A stretch of 64,000 bases of DNA from Variovorax sp. PMC12 (GCF_003019815.1 NZ_CP027773.1:1499001-1563000); one strand, 5' to 3'. Counted from the stretch's first letter, positions 54,651 to 64,000 are shown. Notes: generated by a model from the letters alone, not told the origin. Translations and numbers: made by a program.

Positions 54651-56974
54651 GCCGACTGCAGATCAATGACAACTTCGGAGGCCAGCAGCTACGGACGCAG
54701 GCATCTCCCGTGGCGCTCACCGAGCAAGCCGGCAGGCCCGTAGAGGACACCCGGTGGAAGGCCCTGGCGAATGCCTTTGCGGACGGCGCGGGGCTGGCCG
54801 AGACTCTCGCCAAGCAGAAGGAAGACGAAGACGCAGCAGCCGCCAAGCGGTGGGCGCAATCGATGACCGTGGGGGAACTCGGCAAGGCCATCAAAGAGGG
54901 CAAGATGATGCCCTCTCAGTCGCCCGTGTTCGTCGGCACTGCGCAGCATATCTGGGGGGTCAACACCCACGAGGCGGGCATGCGCGACATGACCACCAAG
55001 CTCACGACCGGCGAGCTGAAGTTCAACTCCCCCGAGGAAGCCGACACCTACCTCACGGAGTGGCGCAACACGGCCCTAGCGGGCCAATCCAAGTTCGCCG
55101 TTGCGGGCTTCGATAAGGCCTACGCTCAGACCCGCGACAAGGTGATGGACCATGTGGCGAAGCTCAATGACAAGGTGTGGGTGGACAACGCCACGGTGCA
55201 GGCCACGGATTATCTTGCGAACAGCTTCAACCGGGTTGCCGGAAGCGACTTCAAGGGGACACCCGAGGAAGCCGCCTCGGCGCTCATGAAGGACTACCAG
55301 CTCCTGCGCCACACGAAGACCCTTCCGGATGCCGTGGGCAAACAGGTGATGGGTGACCTGGCTACGCGGATCGCCATGTCGGGTCGGAAGGACATCCTCA
55401 CGGCCTTCCTCGACACCGAGATGGATGGCATAGGCTCACTGCGGGGATTCATCGGGGCGACCAAGAGTGCCACCTACGAGAACCACGCCCGCACTTCCTT
55501 CGAGGGCCAGCAGCGCAAGCGCGTAGACGACGAGCTGCTGCCGTGGATGGATCAGGCTAGCAAGGGCGAGCTGACGCCGAAGTTTCGCGAATGGGCGCTA
55601 TCCCCGCAGAACAAGGACTTCATCTCCTCTGCGCAGATTCACTCGATTGAGCGGACCAACCTCTCGGCCATCGCCCACCAACAGGCCGAACTCCAGAAGT
55701 CGCAGATTGCGAGCGCCATCGCAGCATCGGATGCCGCAGCCTCGCGGCAGATCGAAGCCGCTTTGGTCACCGGCAACCTCCCCAGCGTGATGGGCACCAT
55801 GAAACCGCTCGTGCTCCGGAAGACAGGCGATTCCGAGGAACTCAGCGACAAGGAGGTAAAGGAACGTGCCGAGCGCATCGCCGTGGCTCGCACCAAGGAC
55901 CTCCCGTTCGAGCAACAGGTGGGCTTCTTCGCACAGAACGGGCTCAAGCATCCCGACTGGTCCAACCTGATGGACCAAGGGTTCTACAACCTGAACACCA
56001 TCGGGGTGGACTCCAAGGGGAAACCCACAGGGACCCTGAACGAAACCGGCAAGCAGGCCGTGGAGCTTTTCCAGAAGCTGGACACCTACGGCGACTACGC
56101 ACGAAGCCTCATGAGCGAGAAGCAGTATGCACGCTTCAGTGACATCGCCTTTCTCAAGAAGATGGGCCGCAGCATCGACGACGCCGCAGGGCTGTCCACT
56201 GCTGCAGATGCCGGTGCGGTGATCGGAAGCGACACCGAGAAGCTCGTGAAGAAGGTCCATGCGGAAGTCGGCAAGATTCAGGCCGACCCGTTCTACAAAT
56301 GGGACTGGGTTCAGAAGGCGTTCGGGGACAACGTTTCGGTGAACACGGTGCAGATGACAAGCACGTTGCGCCGGTACGCCACCCTGCTCGCCCACAGCGG
56401 CCAGTATGGAAGCGCTGAAGACGCCCTCGCGGCCTCCGCAAAGTACCTCTCCGACCCCGCCGTCTCCGCCAAGGTCAACGGCACGGTGTACCTCCGGAGC
56501 GAGATGCCGACCGGCCCGAAGTCCCGCACACAGGACGAGTGGTTCGAGCGGTATATCGAGGAGGTTCCCAAGGCTCGCGCCAAGGAACTCGGCTTCAAGT
56601 CCTCCGAGGTTCGCCTGGAATTTGATCCCACCACGAGGGCCTATCGCGGATACGTGGGTGGACTCCCAATGGAAAACGCAGACCACTCCCTGTTCGTGGT
56701 CACCAAGGACGACATCGCGAAGTGGTACGCCGCCAAGGAAGAGGGCGATGTAGCGCAAGCCGCCGCCAAGATGACCGGCAAGGTGCAAGACATCAAGGAC
56801 ACCCGCGCGACCGCCGAGCGTGTCTCTGATTGGGCCAAGCAAGTGGAGGCCGGAACGCTGCCCAAAAAGGCAGCACGAACCTCCGAGCCGGAGGCGCCAA
56901 TGCGCAACATCCCGGACTTCTGGATGACTCCTGAAGGTCAAGCCGCAGTCGCGGCCCGAAAGTCGCGCAAGTAA
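54647..56974 (+). CDS. Internal virion protein C (T7 gp15-like)
   Basis: The 775-residue ejection protein begins SRLQINDNFGGQQLRTQASPV and is largely helical, as gp15. It forms part of the trans-periplasmic channel. Length is close to T7 gp15. Confidence 0.87.
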   Translation: MSRLQINDNFGGQQLRTQASPVALTEQAGRPVEDTRWKALANAFADGAGLAETLAKQKEDEDAAAAKRWAQSMTVGELGKAIKEGKMMPSQSPVFVGTAQHIWGVNTHEAGMRDMTTKLTTGELKFNSPEEADTYLTEWRNTALAGQSKFAVAGFDKAYAQTRDKVMDHVAKLNDKVWVDNATVQATDYLANSFNRVAGSDFKGTPEEAASALMKDYQLLRHTKTLPDAVGKQVMGDLATRIAMSGRKDILTAFLDTEMDGIGSLRGFIGATKSATYENHARTSFEGQQRKRVDDELLPWMDQASKGELTPKFREWALSPQNKDFISSAQIHSIERTNLSAIAHQQAELQKSQIASAIAASDAAASRQIEAALVTGNLPSVMGTMKPLVLRKTGDSEELSDKEVKERAERIAVARTKDLPFEQQVGFFAQNGLKHPDWSNLMDQGFYNLNTIGVDSKGKPTGTLNETGKQAVELFQKLDTYGDYARSLMSEKQYARFSDIAFLKKMGRSIDDAAGLSTAADAGAVIGSDTEKLVKKVHAEVGKIQADPFYKWDWVQKAFGDNVSVNTVQMTSTLRRYATLLAHSGQYGSAEDALAASAKYLSDPAVSAKVNGTVYLRSEMPTGPKSRTQDEWFERYIEEVPKARAKELGFKSSEVRLEFDPTTRAYRGYVGGLPMENADHSLFVVTKDDIAKWYAAKEEGDVAQAAAKMTGKVQDIKDTRATAERVSDWAKQVEAGTLPKKAARTSEPEAPMRNIPDFWMTPEGQAAVAARKSRK

Positions 56975-56981
56975 TCAACAC

Positions 56982-56999
56982 CCGAGGGGCTCCCCTCGG
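56982..56999 (+). terminator. Perfect palindrome between gp15 and gp16
   Basis: CCGAGGGG-CT-CCCCTCGG is followed by TTCTCAC, a weak T-tract. It may set the gp15/gp16 ratio by partial termination or mRNA processing. Confidence 0.45.
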
Positions 57000-57018
57000 T
57001 TCTCACACAGGAACACAA

Positions 57019-60000
57019 ATGGGTCAACCGACCTCGGCGGGGGAAGTCCGCCAGTTCACTCTCGAAACCGAGAGGAAGTACGGCCTGCCTGATGGCACGT
57101 TGTTCAAACAAGCCGGTATCGAGTCCAACTTCGGCAAAGCCATGCTGAGCCCCAAGGGCGCACAGGGGTGGTTTGGGTTCATGCCCGCGACGGCGAAGGA
57201 GTACGGGCTGTCCGATCCCAACGACTTTCGCCAGTCAGCAGATGCCGCAGGACGGAAGATGCGGGACCTCCTGAAGAAGCATGACGGCAACATGGACTAT
57301 GCCCTCGTGGACTACAACGGGGGTTGGAAGGCAGTCGCCGCGCTGCAGGGCGGAAAGCCCTGGAAGGAATCCGCTGGCTACCTGGCGAAGTTCCACGGGA
57401 TGACGGCAGATGAGATTGCGAAGCGAACCGCCCCTCCTCCTGCCATGGGCGAGCAGTTCACGACGGCAACCACCGTCTCTCCTACGGATGGCCCCGCCGC
57501 CACAGCACTCGGATATGCACAGCGTCAGCATGACAACGAGTTCGGTGGGGTCATCAATGGCGTGCGTCATTTGCCTGATGCCGTTAGCCTGGGCTTTCAG
57601 ACGCAGAACACGGTTTACAACTTCTGGAAGGACCAAGGCGTAGCCACTGCCTCCGGGGACTTCCTTGACCTCAACGCCCCGGAGGCTCAGGACACCCTCA
57701 AGCAGTTTCCGCAGAACTACTGGGGCTACCTGATGCAGAGCACGACGAGGGAAGGGTTCGACAAGCGTGCGGTGCGGCTGCGCGAGTCGATGCAGAAGGA
57801 ACAGGAGTTGGGCAATCTCGGGGTGGCCCCTGCCATCATTGGCGGTGTGGCTGGTGGTCTTGTCGACCTCCCCACCCTTCTCGCCTTTGTCCCAGGCGCA
57901 GGAGGCGCAGGTCTCCTTACCAAGGCATCTCGGCTCACCAATGCCGTTCGCATGGGCCTGGTGGGAGCCGCCACAAACGTGGCCTACGACGCGGTAGCCA
58001 ACCAGTATCGGCCCACTGCCACCGCAGACGACCTCTATATCTCTGGGGCCTTCGGTTTCGGCCTTGGAGCCCTTTCGGGCGGCGCCGCAAGCCTGAAGCG
58101 TATAGGGGCGTTGGAGGAAGAGCTGGGACGCCTCCGTCAGTGGGGCATGAGCGAAGGCAAGAAGGGGCTCAAGGGGGAACTCGAAGAAGCCGGCGGGAAA
58201 CCCGCTACCGGCATCGCCCCTGGCTGGTCCAAGGGCGTAGACGACTGGCTGAACAACCGGCCCGGTAAGGCACCCGAGACGCCCCCTGTGGGAATCATTC
58301 GGGAAGGCCCCGAGCGAGGCCCACAGCGGCCGATCATCGACGAGGGGCGACTACCCCCTCTTGACGAGGGCAAGGCCCCTGCCCGGCTCCCTGATGAGCC
58401 CCCTCTGAAGCCCGGCCGGACTAAGCCGTGGGACGAGAAGTGGGATTCCCCGGTGTACCGCACGAACCGTGGTGCGCCGAACATTCTCGACCTCCCACCG
58501 CTCCGCAAGCTCAGTCAGCTCGCCGACTACGTTCGGACCTACTCCAAGAATTCGGACATCGTGGCCCTTATGGACCGCGCCCTGAAGGGCATCGACCTGA
58601 GGAAGATCCGCTTCGATGTGGTGGACCCGAAGACGAACCTTGGGAAGCTCAACGTGGATGCCCGCTTGGCTCAGAAGCTCAATGGAGCGTATGGCCTGGT
58701 TTCCACCCCCCACGGCTCCTCAGGGGATGGCATTCAGATGGCCCTCCGTGGCTACGGCTGGGGAAGCGCAGGGCACGGCCTCAACGAAGAAACCTTCGTC
58801 CACGAGCTGCTGCATGCCGCGACCGTCTACAAGATGCTCCGCGTGCAGTCGGGCCGAACACAGGGCATGCACCCGAAGTCGATCCAGGCTATCAAGGAGC
58901 TGGAGCAACTCCACAAGGACGTGGCTGCAAAGGGCATCCCGCCGCAGTTCGACATCCAGATGGGGGACTCCTTCGAGTTCATCTCCTACGGGTTGACCCA
59001 GCGGCCATTCCAAGAGTGGCTCAAGACGGTTCAGGTAGACGGCCCCAAGACCACCCTGTGGACGAAGTTCACTGAAGGTCTGCGTAAGCTGCTGGGGATG
59101 TCCCCGACCGAGGGCACGGCCTATGCCAAGCTGATCGACCTCAGCGACCACCTCTTGAGGAAGTCGGGCATTGAGGGGAAACCCAAAGTGACCTCGCAGT
59201 TCGAGCCGACCGGCGAGCACATCTCCAAGGCGGACGTAGCCGCAGCAGACGCCGCAGACATCCCCACCGTCTACGGTTGGGGCCTCGGCCTGGAGCACAA
59301 GCTGATGAACAAGAAGCTCCCTCCAGCGGTCCGCCAGCTCGCGTCCAAACTGTTCGGTTCAACGACCGGGCACAAGGGTCACGCGGTGGTGGAACGGAAC
59401 GCCTGGGACGACACCATCATGCGAGCCGAGGGGTGGACGGCGGACATGCGCAAAACCGCCTACGGCGCCTTCGACAGCTGGTTCAAGCAATCCGGCAAGA
59501 AGTTCCACGAGAAGGGTGAGGCGTTCGAGGACTTCGGAACACAGGTGGGCAACTACGTGCGAGGCTTCGAGGGCGACTTCCATCCCGAGGTGAAACGTGC
59601 CGGTGAGCATCTGCGGAAGCTCTACGCCAACGTGGTGGATGAAATCAACAACCCCGCCCTACGGGCCGGTGGCTTCAAGAAGGGCCTAACGGAAACCGAG
59701 GTCCGCGACGACATCACCGGGGAAACCATGCTGGTGGGCAAGCTGGAGAAGAACGCCAACTACCTGCCGCGCAAGCACGACGCCCGCAAGTGGGACGAGA
59801 TGGTGCGCACCTGGGGCCGCGAGGCGGTCGAATCGTGGTGGGCCAATGCCTTCCTGAAGGCGTCCCCTGACCGCACCCCGGAACAGGCCCGCAAGTGGGC
59901 AGGCTGGTACGCCAGGACGGTGGAGGAAGCGCACATGAATCGCTCCGCAGACCACCTCGAAGAGATGATGACTGGCTACGACGAGAAGGCCCTTCTGGAG

Positions 60001-61704
60001 TCCCTCGTGCGCAACGGCGGATTCACCGAGAGCGATGCTCGGGCGCTCATGCGGGACATGTTCAAGGACCCCTCTAAGGATGCCGGTAGGACGGCCTCAA
60101 GCCTGCGCCATCGGAACACCATCGCGGAGACCCACACGGAGAAGTGGAGGAAGGCTGGCGAGGACGCTGACGTGGAAATCACACTCAACGACTTCATCAA
60201 GTCCAACGCCCTCGACGTGTCCGAGTCCTACTTCCGGCGCACTGCTTCGAGCATCGCGCTTGCGGACCGGCTCGACATCTACAAGCAATCCGACATCGGC
60301 TCTCTGATCGACAAGGCCACGGCCAAGACGTTCGGTGCCGAGGGGTTCAGCGAGGCCGCTGCCGTGCAGGCCAAAAAGGACCTGAAGTTCGCCGTGGATC
60401 GCATCCAAGGGATTCCGCAAGAGGAGTTCTCGATGCTGAACAAGGCAATGAGCCAGTGGCGCGACTTCAACGTGATCCGCCTGATGGGAGGCGCCGTGTG
60501 GAATCAGGTCTCCGAACTCTCGCAGATCGTTGGCTCGATGGGCTGGAAGGCAACCCTTGCGGCAGCAAGCGAACTCCGCGCGATCCGCCGCGACATCGCC
60601 ACCGGCAAGGCCCCACACGACTTCCTAGACCACCTTGAGAACACCATCGGGGGCGTCGGGTCGGAGTACGTGGCCCGCCTGGACTTCAGCCCGAAGGACG
60701 ATTGGGTCCGCTACAAGGGTGACACGCCTATGAATCGACGCCTCGATGCGCTCGACAGCGGCACCAAGAAGATCGCGAAGGGGGTTCTCGACTACACCGG
60801 CATGACGGGCACGATGATCCAGCAGAAGCGCATCCACGCAATCGCGCTGGTCAATCACTTCGTGAATGCGGCCAACGGCCCCCCGAGCAAGTTCCTCTCG
60901 AAGGACCGGCTCGCCTGGATGGGCATGAGCGAGGCGGACTACGCCAACCTCAACACGGCCATCGCGGCGCACACGAAAGGAACCGGCAAGGGCGACTACG
61001 GAACGAAGCACAGCTTCGACATCAAGGCGTTCGCCAAGGCCGAGCCCGAGATGAACTCGATGCTGATGAATGCCCTACACCGCGAGACCCGCCGCGTGGT
61101 GCAGGAGAACGACTTGGCCTCCATGGTGCCCCTCATGGGAACCACGCTGGGCAAGACGGTGTTCCAGTTCATGAACTTCTCGATTCATGGCTGGAACAAG
61201 TCGATGTTGTTTGCGATGAACCACAAGGACTTCTCAACGCTCTCGACGGTGCTCCATGGCGGTTTCTTCGCATCGCTGGCCTACATGGGCCGGACGCAGT
61301 TGAGCGCGATGGGCATGGACGAAGCGAAGAAGCAAGAGTTCCTCGACAAACGCATGAGCACTAAGCAGATCGTGGCGAACAGCTTTGGTCGGATCAGCCA
61401 AGCATCGTTACTTCCCACCGCCTACGACACCACGCTGGGCAACTTCACTGGAGCCATGTTCGCAGGCACTCGGACCACCTCAGACGTGACGAGCTTCGCC
61501 AGCAACCCGACGCTACAAGCTATCAACGGAGTGTTGTCCCTCGGGAAGATCGTGCGCAACGCCGCTTCGGATGACCTTCAGACGACGCAGCGGGACATCA
61601 AGACGTGGGGCCGCTTGCTGCCCCTCAACAACACTGCACTCGTAACGCCGTTCCTCAACGCTTTGGCAAACGACTACCCCACAGACGAAGACGCCACGAA
61701 GTAA
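57019..61704 (+). CDS. Internal virion protein D (T7 gp16-like) with transglycosylase and metallopeptidase-like regions
   Basis: The 1561-residue ejection protein is longer than T7 gp16 (1318). Residues 1 to about 125 are a lytic transglycosylase (catalytic Glu35 in QAGIESNFGK; GAQGWFGFMPATAKEYG). Residues 139-166 contain GEQFT-xx-TTV-x-PTDGP, shared with the antisense small protein at 38573-38857. A hydrophobic stretch near 270-310 follows. At 595-599 HELLH forms a zinc-peptidase motif (ETFVHELLHAATVYK), with a possible third ligand Glu653 (DSFEFISYGL), a pattern seen in polyvalent phage proteins. The rest is helical and likely forms the inner-membrane channel. Confidence 0.88.
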   Translation: MGQPTSAGEVRQFTLETERKYGLPDGTLFKQAGIESNFGKAMLSPKGAQGWFGFMPATAKEYGLSDPNDFRQSADAAGRKMRDLLKKHDGNMDYALVDYNGGWKAVAALQGGKPWKESAGYLAKFHGMTADEIAKRTAPPPAMGEQFTTATTVSPTDGPAATALGYAQRQHDNEFGGVINGVRHLPDAVSLGFQTQNTVYNFWKDQGVATASGDFLDLNAPEAQDTLKQFPQNYWGYLMQSTTREGFDKRAVRLRESMQKEQELGNLGVAPAIIGGVAGGLVDLPTLLAFVPGAGGAGLLTKASRLTNAVRMGLVGAATNVAYDAVANQYRPTATADDLYISGAFGFGLGALSGGAASLKRIGALEEELGRLRQWGMSEGKKGLKGELEEAGGKPATGIAPGWSKGVDDWLNNRPGKAPETPPVGIIREGPERGPQRPIIDEGRLPPLDEGKAPARLPDEPPLKPGRTKPWDEKWDSPVYRTNRGAPNILDLPPLRKLSQLADYVRTYSKNSDIVALMDRALKGIDLRKIRFDVVDPKTNLGKLNVDARLAQKLNGAYGLVSTPHGSSGDGIQMALRGYGWGSAGHGLNEETFVHELLHAATVYKMLRVQSGRTQGMHPKSIQAIKELEQLHKDVAAKGIPPQFDIQMGDSFEFISYGLTQRPFQEWLKTVQVDGPKTTLWTKFTEGLRKLLGMSPTEGTAYAKLIDLSDHLLRKSGIEGKPKVTSQFEPTGEHISKADVAAADAADIPTVYGWGLGLEHKLMNKKLPPAVRQLASKLFGSTTGHKGHAVVERNAWDDTIMRAEGWTADMRKTAYGAFDSWFKQSGKKFHEKGEAFEDFGTQVGNYVRGFEGDFHPEVKRAGEHLRKLYANVVDEINNPALRAGGFKKGLTETEVRDDITGETMLVGKLEKNANYLPRKHDARKWDEMVRTWGREAVESWWANAFLKASPDRTPEQARKWAGWYARTVEEAHMNRSADHLEEMMTGYDEKALLESLVRNGGFTESDARALMRDMFKDPSKDAGRTASSLRHRNTIAETHTEKWRKAGEDADVEITLNDFIKSNALDVSESYFRRTASSIALADRLDIYKQSDIGSLIDKATAKTFGAEGFSEAAAVQAKKDLKFAVDRIQGIPQEEFSMLNKAMSQWRDFNVIRLMGGAVWNQVSELSQIVGSMGWKATLAAASELRAIRRDIATGKAPHDFLDHLENTIGGVGSEYVARLDFSPKDDWVRYKGDTPMNRRLDALDSGTKKIAKGVLDYTGMTGTMIQQKRIHAIALVNHFVNAANGPPSKFLSKDRLAWMGMSEADYANLNTAIAAHTKGTGKGDYGTKHSFDIKAFAKAEPEMNSMLMNALHRETRRVVQENDLASMVPLMGTTLGKTVFQFMNFSIHGWNKSMLFAMNHKDFSTLSTVLHGGFFASLAYMGRTQLSAMGMDEAKKQEFLDKRMSTKQIVANSFGRISQASLLPTAYDTTLGNFTGAMFAGTRTTSDVTSFASNPTLQAINGVLSLGKIVRNAASDDLQTTQRDIKTWGRLLPLNNTALVTPFLNALANDYPTDEDATK

Positions 61705-61724
61705 CCCTTCAGCGTCCCTTTCCG

Positions 61725-61758
61725 GCCCTCGCAGGTTCACGCCTCGGGGGCTTCTTTC
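61725..61758 (+). terminator. Terminator between gp16 and the tail fibre
   Basis: GCCCTCG-(C)-AGG, loop TTCACG, CCT-CGGGGGC is followed by TTCTTTC. It is built like the hairpin at 36561-36598. Confidence 0.6.
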
Positions 61759-61777
61759 ATTTCAAGGAGCGACTAAT

Positions 61778-62815
61778 TTGTCAGCAGCCTACGCACAATA
61801 TCAAGGCGATGGAGTCACGCGCAAATTCGCTGTGCCCTTCCCCTACTTCGCCCGCGAGCACGTCAAGGTGCGCGTGGACGCGGCTGAACAGGAGGGCATC
61901 GGCTGGATCAACGACGGCCTTCTAGAGACCAGTTACCCGCCCCCGCCTGGGAGCCTGGTGGACGTTCGCCGTGAGACACCCACCGGGACCTCGCCCGTAG
62001 ACTTCGAGGACGGCTCCATCTTGACGGAGGTGGACCTGGACCTCCTGGCGAAGTACAGCGGATACCTTGCTGAGGAGTCTCGCGACTACGTTGTGGGCGC
62101 CCTACGGCTCGGACCCGATGGTTCGTACAACGCCGATGCACGCCGCCTCAGCAATCTCGCGGACGGCGTGAACCCAGGTGATGCAATGAGCTACCGGCAG
62201 TTCACCTCCGCTGTGTCCGGTCCGATCACTACATTGGTCAACACTGCACAAGCGGCCGCGATTTCAGCGACTGCCAGTGCTGGAAGTGCAAGCGGAAGCG
62301 CCGCTGCCGCCGATGCTGTGGCGCAATCTCCAACTGTCAAAGCGCTGGCCACAGACCTTTCCGGGTTTGCCTACATGGGCTCCAACTTGGGTTCCGTCTC
62401 CGAGGCCGCTACCGTCCCAGAGGATAGGCCACAAGGCGTGCTCAAGACGGTGGCCGACGACATCGCCTCGGTGAGAACGCTTGCAGCCCGCCCGGACGTT
62501 CTTCTATCCGGTCCTGGGCTGATCGCTGCTGTGGACTCTGCTGCAGCCTCGGCCACCTCTGCCGCTGCGTCGGCCGAAATCGCCCTCGGCGCATCTGCTG
62601 CTGTAGTCGATGCTGCCGGCTCCCCGAATGTTCACTACGTGATTCTGGGGGCCACTGCCACTGGAGCTGTCGTGCGCAAGACCTCAGCGAACTACACATT
62701 CACCCCTTCGACCGGCCTGCTGTCTGCCCCGAAGTTCGCGGGCGACGGCTCTGCCCTAACAAACGTCGGCGTGTCTGCGCTGGCCTCAACCCTCAATCTC
62801 GGAAGCATTGTCTGA
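61778..62815 (+). CDS. Tail fibre protein (T7 gp17-like N-terminal domain)
   Basis: The product has 345 residues from TTG 61778 after AAGGAG. The N-terminal 150 residues match the T7 fibre anchor (SAAYAQYQGDGVTRKFAVPFPYFAREHVKVRVDA...DYVVGALRLGPDGSYNADARRLSNLADG). An Ala-rich shaft follows and the protein ends without a large receptor domain, so the tip function is probably on the next gene. Confidence 0.88.
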   Translation: MSAAYAQYQGDGVTRKFAVPFPYFAREHVKVRVDAAEQEGIGWINDGLLETSYPPPPGSLVDVRRETPTGTSPVDFEDGSILTEVDLDLLAKYSGYLAEESRDYVVGALRLGPDGSYNADARRLSNLADGVNPGDAMSYRQFTSAVSGPITTLVNTAQAAAISATASAGSASGSAAAADAVAQSPTVKALATDLSGFAYMGSNLGSVSEAATVPEDRPQGVLKTVADDIASVRTLAARPDVLLSGPGLIAAVDSAAASATSAAASAEIALGASAAVVDAAGSPNVHYVILGATATGAVVRKTSANYTFTPSTGLLSAPKFAGDGSALTNVGVSALASTLNLGSIV

Positions 62816-63501
62816 TGCCTGCAACGATTCTCCAACTCCGCAGCGGCACGACCGCGCAACATGCAACCTTTACGGGGGCACTCGCCGAAGTCACCGTGGA
62901 CATCACGAAGAAGACGCTCGTGGTTCACGATGGTGCGACAGTGGGTGGCAAACCTCTGATGACCGCTACCGAAGTGGCAACAGCAATTACGAACGCTGTA
63001 GCCGCCGCCTTCCCTCCGGGGACCTTTGCGTGGACCCTTCGCCCTGCAGCCCCTAGCGGATACCTCAAAGCCAATGGCTCGGCAATAAGCGTGTCGGCGT
63101 ACCCCGAACTCACAGCTGCAATCTACTGCGGCGATGCGTACAACGCCACGGCCGCGTGGGGATACAGAGCAACCTCCTCGACCTCGCCGGCCACCAATCG
63201 GAGCACTACTGGCGCCTTCTTGGTGCTCCCGGACGTTCGCGCCGAGTTCATCCGAGGCTACGACGACGGCCGAGGGATCGACACCGCAGGGCGCAGCTCC
63301 ATGTACGTGTTGCAAAGCGGGCAGAACGCAGCCCATACCCACACGTTCCAGAACACCCCCGATGGCGACTTCACGAACGGGGGCGGCTACCGAACCATTC
63401 CGCTTGTCGGCGTTGGTTCTCAGACCCTCACCACCTCTTCCAGTGGAGGCACTGAAGCCCGTCCGCGAAACGTCACCTTCCTCCCCTGTATCAAATACTG
63501 A
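62815..63501 (+). CDS. Second tail fibre/receptor-binding component with collar-type C-terminus
   Basis: The 228-residue product has the N-terminal trimer-anchor pattern ILQLRSGTTAQHATFTGALAEVTVDITKKTLVVHDG used by phage appendages. A phage tail collar-like part follows (PSGYLKANGSAISVSAYPELTAAIY, DVRAEFIRGYDDGRGID), with a Gly-rich end. It starts on the last base of the fibre stop, so fibre and tip are split over two genes. Confidence 0.78.
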   Translation: MPATILQLRSGTTAQHATFTGALAEVTVDITKKTLVVHDGATVGGKPLMTATEVATAITNAVAAAFPPGTFAWTLRPAAPSGYLKANGSAISVSAYPELTAAIYCGDAYNATAAWGYRATSSTSPATNRSTTGAFLVLPDVRAEFIRGYDDGRGIDTAGRSSMYVLQSGQNAAHTHTFQNTPDGDFTNGGGYRTIPLVGVGSQTLTTSSSGGTEARPRNVTFLPCIKY

Positions 63502-63509
63502 AGAAGTCC

Positions 63510-63992
63510 ATGAACAAGACTGTTTACGCATTCAACACGGAGACCATGGCGTTCGAAGGCGCTGTGGAACTCAACGAAAGCGACCTATCCCCCCGCGAGG
63601 AGGGCGTGTGGCTCATCCCTGGAAACTGCCTGGAGACCGCGCCGCCTTTCATCCCTGCTGGAAAGTACGCGGCCGCCGAGGACGGGTCATGGGTCCTCCG
63701 AGACATCCCTGAACCCGAATTGCCTGTTGATCCTGAGCCTGAGGCGCCGGAACCAATTCGCAGCATCACGATGCGACAAGCCCGCCTCGCATTGCTTAGA
63801 GAAGGTATCCTGAACAACGTCGATACGGCAATCGCGGCCCTGCCCAGCCCGCAGCGCGAAGCCGCACAAATTGAGTGGAACTACGGAAGCATCGTAGATC
63901 GCTCATCCCCACTTGTCTCGCTGCTGAGCGTTGCCTTAAACCTCACGCCCGCTGCCCTCGACAACCTATTTGAGAAGGCATCGCGCCTTTGA
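63510..63992 (+). CDS. Putative tail fibre assembly/accessory protein
   Basis: This 160-residue protein has an N-terminal beta-rich part, a PEPELPVDPEPEAPEP linker, and a C-terminal helical part (SITMRQARLALLREGILNNVDTAIAALPSPQREAAQIEWNYG). That C-terminal pattern occurs in tail fibre assembly proteins. It directly follows the fibre tip gene. Confidence 0.65.
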   Translation: MNKTVYAFNTETMAFEGAVELNESDLSPREEGVWLIPGNCLETAPPFIPAGKYAAAEDGSWVLRDIPEPELPVDPEPEAPEPIRSITMRQARLALLREGILNNVDTAIAALPSPQREAAQIEWNYGSIVDRSSPLVSLLSVALNLTPAALDNLFEKASRL

Positions 63993-64000
63993 CCATGCCC

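Larger units (their letters stand above)
32523..64000 (+). mobile_element. T7-type prophage (left end and most of genome; continues past window)
   Basis: Gene order follows T7 from RNA polymerase to tail fibre, with closely packed or overlapping genes nearly all on one strand and four cognate promoters. It starts at a split leucine tRNA. Terminase, remaining lysis genes, an integrase and the right attachment site are not visible and should lie beyond 64000. There is no sign of gene decay: every structural and replication frame is intact. Confidence 0.85.

Overview
The window is a high-GC betaproteobacterial chromosome, most like Variovorax or a close Comamonadaceae relative, joined at about 32.5 kb to a T7-type (Autographiviridae-like) prophage that runs off the right edge. 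The taxon is inferred from gene content: zapB-like/zapA/6S RNA, lgt next to ilvD, a small Trp-rich protein, a Bug-type binding protein, and plant-associated catabolism.

Host part (1-32460). Left edge: a truncated btuB on the minus strand under a cobalamin riboswitch, then a ClC chloride-channel protein, zapB-like/zapA, 6S RNA with a strong terminator, and a TauE-type exporter. From 4.6 to 7.8 kb an AraC regulator is divergent from a nitrilase and a haem aldoxime dehydratase, a complete aldoxime-to-nitrile-to-acid route. From 7.85 to 13.5 kb the minus strand carries a malonate cluster (matR-matA-Bug-enoyl-CoA hydratase-matB) with a palindromic site upstream of matR. Then follow lgt, a LysR gene divergent from ilvD, a small Trp-rich membrane protein, cytochrome c, a LapA-like protein, acs, a YqhA-type protein, a second LysR gene divergent from an NAD(P)-binding protein, fumC, proVWX, a class I fumarase, murI and two unknown genes.

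Junction (32461-32760). A 62-nt 3' half of a leucine tRNA is cut at the anticodon loop. Next come 20 bp, a complete tRNA-Leu(TAA), five copies of an 8-bp element (CTGTGYCA, both orientations) and the first phage promoter. This looks like attL of an element that used the anticodon loop of tRNA-Leu. The other end and any integrase lie outside the window.

Prophage part (32523-64000). All but one gene reads left to right in T7 order: RNA polymerase, small early genes, gp2.5 SSB, gp3 endonuclease, gp3.5 amidase, gp4 primase-helicase, gp5 polymerase, gp6 exonuclease, gp7.3-like, gp8 portal, gp9 scaffold, a holin, gp10 capsid, a terminator, gp11, gp12, gp13-gp16 ejection proteins, tail fibre and fibre accessory genes. 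Four near-identical elements with core CCCAC(C/T)CATTAGG mark cognate phage promoters, one of them directly upstream of the RNA polymerase gene itself. Terminases and lysis accessories would lie to the right.

The most unusual points are: (1) one small gene on the opposite strand (38573-38857) that encodes a predicted exported protein carrying a motif otherwise found only in the linker just after the lytic transglycosylase domain of the ejection protein gp16, which suggests a prophage-expressed exclusion or decoy factor; (2) a gp16-like protein longer than T7 gp16, with an HELLH metallopeptidase-like segment added to its transglycosylase; (3) a split host tRNA-Leu beside a phage-side complete tRNA-Leu with the same anticodon; (4) an apparently self-activating polymerase promoter beneath a repeat cluster that could be arm-type integrase sites or a repressor operator.
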